Below, piece after piece: positions 5,842 to 7,443 of a DNA stretch of 7,443 bases (position 1 is the first letter of the stretch; every line of letters begins with the position of its first letter). Origin of the DNA: an uncultured Clostridium sp. (GTDB taxonomy: Bacteria > Bacillota_A > Clostridia > Lachnospirales > Lachnospiraceae); NCBI GenBank assembly GCA_947174825.1, contig CAMWKN010000068.1, positions 1 through 7,443 of the forward strand, written 5' to 3'. The notes under the pieces are model-generated. The model ran no database searches. It worked only from the letters and a program-made list of their open reading frames with translations, and was not told where the DNA came from. The position numbers and the translations under genes are program-made.

Positions 5842-7443
5842 GTAAAAAATTATTTATCGCCGAGAAGCCCAGCGTAGCGAAGGAATTTGCTAAAACGTTG
5901 GGAGTATCCGGCAATGCAGGACAGGGTTATCTGGAATCCGAGGACTATGTTGTAACCTGGTGTGTGGGACATCTGGTTACCATGAGTTATCCGGATGTCT
6001 ATGACGAGGCGCTGAAGAAATGGTCTCTCCAGACCCTGCCTTTTTTGCCGGAAAAATTTCTATATGAATTAATTCCTGATGTGCGGAAACAGTTTCAGAT
6101 TGTATCTGGATTGCTGAATCGTTCAGATGTGGAAACCATCTATGTTTGTACCGACTCTGGACGAGAAGGAGAATATATTTATCGTTTGGTGGATCAGATG
6201 GCAGCGGTGCCGGAGTCGAAGGAGAAGCGCCGGGTGTGGATTGATTCCCAGACAGAGGAAGAAATCAAGCGTGGTATTTTGGAGGCAAAACCGCTGTCCG
6301 AATATGATAATCTATCCGCATCGGCCTATTTGCGGGCGAAGGAAGATTATCTTATGGGTATTAATTTTTCCCGTGTATTAACCTTAAAATATGGGCGAAC
6401 TGTTATGAATTATCTGAATAACGGAAAATGGTCTGCCATTTCGGTAGGACGGGTTATGACATGTGTTTTGGGTATGGTGGTTCGCAGAGAACGGGAAATC
6501 CGGGAATTTGTCAAAACACCATTCTATCGTATTTTGGGGAATTTTGCCTATCAGGGAAAGAATTTCGAGGGAGAGTGGCGCAGCGTAGCCGGTTCCCGTT
6601 ATTTGGAATCTCCATTATTATACAAGGAAAATGGTTTTTTAAAACGCCCGGATGCGGAGCAGCTATGTCAGGATTTGAGCTATGAACCGATGACAGCTGT
6701 GATACATAAAATAGAGAAAAAAAAGGAAAAGAAAAATCCACCTCTGCTATTTAATTTAGCGGAATTGCAGAATACTTGTTCCAAACTTTTCAAAATCAGT
6801 CCAGATGAAACCTTAAAGATTGTACAGGAACTTTACGAGAAAAAGCTAGTTACCTATCCCCGTACGGATGCCAGAGTTCTTTCTACAGCTGTAGCAAAAG
6901 AGATCCATAAAAATATTTCCGGATTGCGGAATTATCCATTACTGCGGGAATATGCAGAAGCTACTTTACAGGAGGGCAGGCAGAAGGGGATTGAAAAGAC
7001 ACGTTATGTCAATGATAAACAGATTACGGATCATTATGCCATTATTCCGACAGGACAGGGATTTGGGGCATTGCAGGGATTGAGTTTGACTGCCAGCCGT
7101 GTCTATGAAGTCATTGCCAGGCGTTTTCTGTGTATTTTTTATCCACCAGCGGAATATCAGAAAATCCAGATTGTGGCATGCCGAACATTGCCGGAGAAAA
7201 CAGAGAGCGAACGCATTCTGCCGGAATCACAGGAATCATTTTTTGCGGGATTTAAGCTACTAATCAGCCAAGGATATCTGGAGCTGGCAACGGCATCTTT
7301 TGCCCGGAAAAAAACAGAAAAATCGGAGAATGACGACACGAAAAACGAAGAGGAGCAGGAGACTTTTGACCAGGATCTGATCCAGAGCATTAGTCAGTTA
7401 AAAAAGGGAGTTGCCATTGATCTGCAAAAGTTGGAAATCAAAG
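5838..7443 (+). CDS. topB: Type IA DNA topoisomerase, TopB/topoisomerase III-like (partial, runs off right edge)
   Basis: The frame is open for 535 codons to the window end. Type IA enzymes pass single DNA strands through a transient break held by a tyrosine. The N-terminus LFIAEKPSVAKEFAKTLG (Glu9 is the TOPRIM glutamate), GHLV, and PDVYDEALKKW...LPEKF match topoisomerase III. TDSGREGEYIYR (105-116) is the TOPRIM acidic motif, but Gly108 replaces the usual second Asp. SVGRVMTC (202-209) stands where most relatives have GRVQTP. The catalytic Tyr340 is in VTYPRTD, and His399 in DHYAIIPT is retained. The C-terminal part of the core is missing beyond the edge. The start overlaps the previous stop as ATGA; the nearest AGGAGG (5813-5818) is 19 bases away, so coupled initiation is likely. 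Similar enzymes occur on integrative elements, but no such genes are visible here. Confidence 0.93.
   Translation, partial: MSKKLFIAEKPSVAKEFAKTLGVSGNAGQGYLESEDYVVTWCVGHLVTMSYPDVYDEALKKWSLQTLPFLPEKFLYELIPDVRKQFQIVSGLLNRSDVETIYVCTDSGREGEYIYRLVDQMAAVPESKEKRRVWIDSQTEEEIKRGILEAKPLSEYDNLSASAYLRAKEDYLMGINFSRVLTLKYGRTVMNYLNNGKWSAISVGRVMTCVLGMVVRREREIREFVKTPFYRILGNFAYQGKNFEGEWRSVAGSRYLESPLLYKENGFLKRPDAEQLCQDLSYEPMTAVIHKIEKKKEKKNPPLLFNLAELQNTCSKLFKISPDETLKIVQELYEKKLVTYPRTDARVLSTAVAKEIHKNISGLRNYPLLREYAEATLQEGRQKGIEKTRYVNDKQITDHYAIIPTGQGFGALQGLSLTASRVYEVIARRFLCIFYPPAEYQKIQIVACRTLPEKTESERILPESQESFFAGFKLLISQGYLELATASFARKKTEKSENDDTKNEEEQETFDQDLIQSISQLKKGVAIDLQKLEIK

Noticed and set aside
6127..6685. Two + strand frames inside topB.
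   Set aside because: The topB frame is continuous through this region with conserved motifs; the others are out-of-frame shadows.
5838..7443. topB as evidence of an integrative conjugative element.
   Set aside because: TopB-like enzymes are common on such elements, but no relaxase, integrase, attachment site or transfer gene is visible and the neighbours are housekeeping genes.

Overview
The window looks like a chromosomal segment of a Clostridia-type Firmicute, most likely a Lachnospiraceae relative. This rests on the strong AGGAGG-type ribosome sites, moderate A+T bias, very tight co-directional packing and the flavour of the proteins; no 16S or other phylogenetic marker is present, so the placement is an inference. 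Every gene I can support is on the + strand, and I see no convincing gene on the - strand, no tRNA or rRNA, no CRISPR array, no transposase and no strong Rho-independent terminator.

Positions 1-115 are a leader with a 14-bp perfect palindrome and a hairpin just upstream of the first ribosome site. Positions 116-3167 carry three purine-biosynthesis genes, purM, purN and purD. purN and purD are separated by about 95 bases holding two clean stem-loops, at the place where purH often sits in related operons. After a 128-base structured gap comes glyA (3296-4537). These four genes fit together metabolically: GlyA makes glycine and 5,10-methylene-tetrahydrofolate from serine, PurD consumes the glycine, PurN consumes 10-formyl-tetrahydrofolate derived from the same one-carbon pool, and PurM closes the imidazole ring.

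The right half (4596-7443) is less ordinary. It has a 356-residue protein with two nearly identical RanBP2-like zinc-finger units joined by a Pro/Ala/Glu-rich linker and followed by a SHOCT-like helical segment. Next is a 48-residue single-span membrane protein with a very good ribosome site. Its stop codon overlaps the start of the last gene by an ATGA junction. That gene encodes a type IA topoisomerase of the TopB/topoisomerase III kind, which runs off the right edge after 535 codons. The topoisomerase keeps its catalytic tyrosine but departs from the family consensus at the second TOPRIM aspartate and at the usual GRVQTP motif.

The points I consider most worth following are the twin-zinc-finger protein with its 32-bp identical internal DNA repeat, the unrecognised small membrane protein coupled to the topoisomerase, the altered active-site motifs of that topoisomerase, and the paired stem-loops between purN and purD. 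I did not find a clear new defence or mobile system here.
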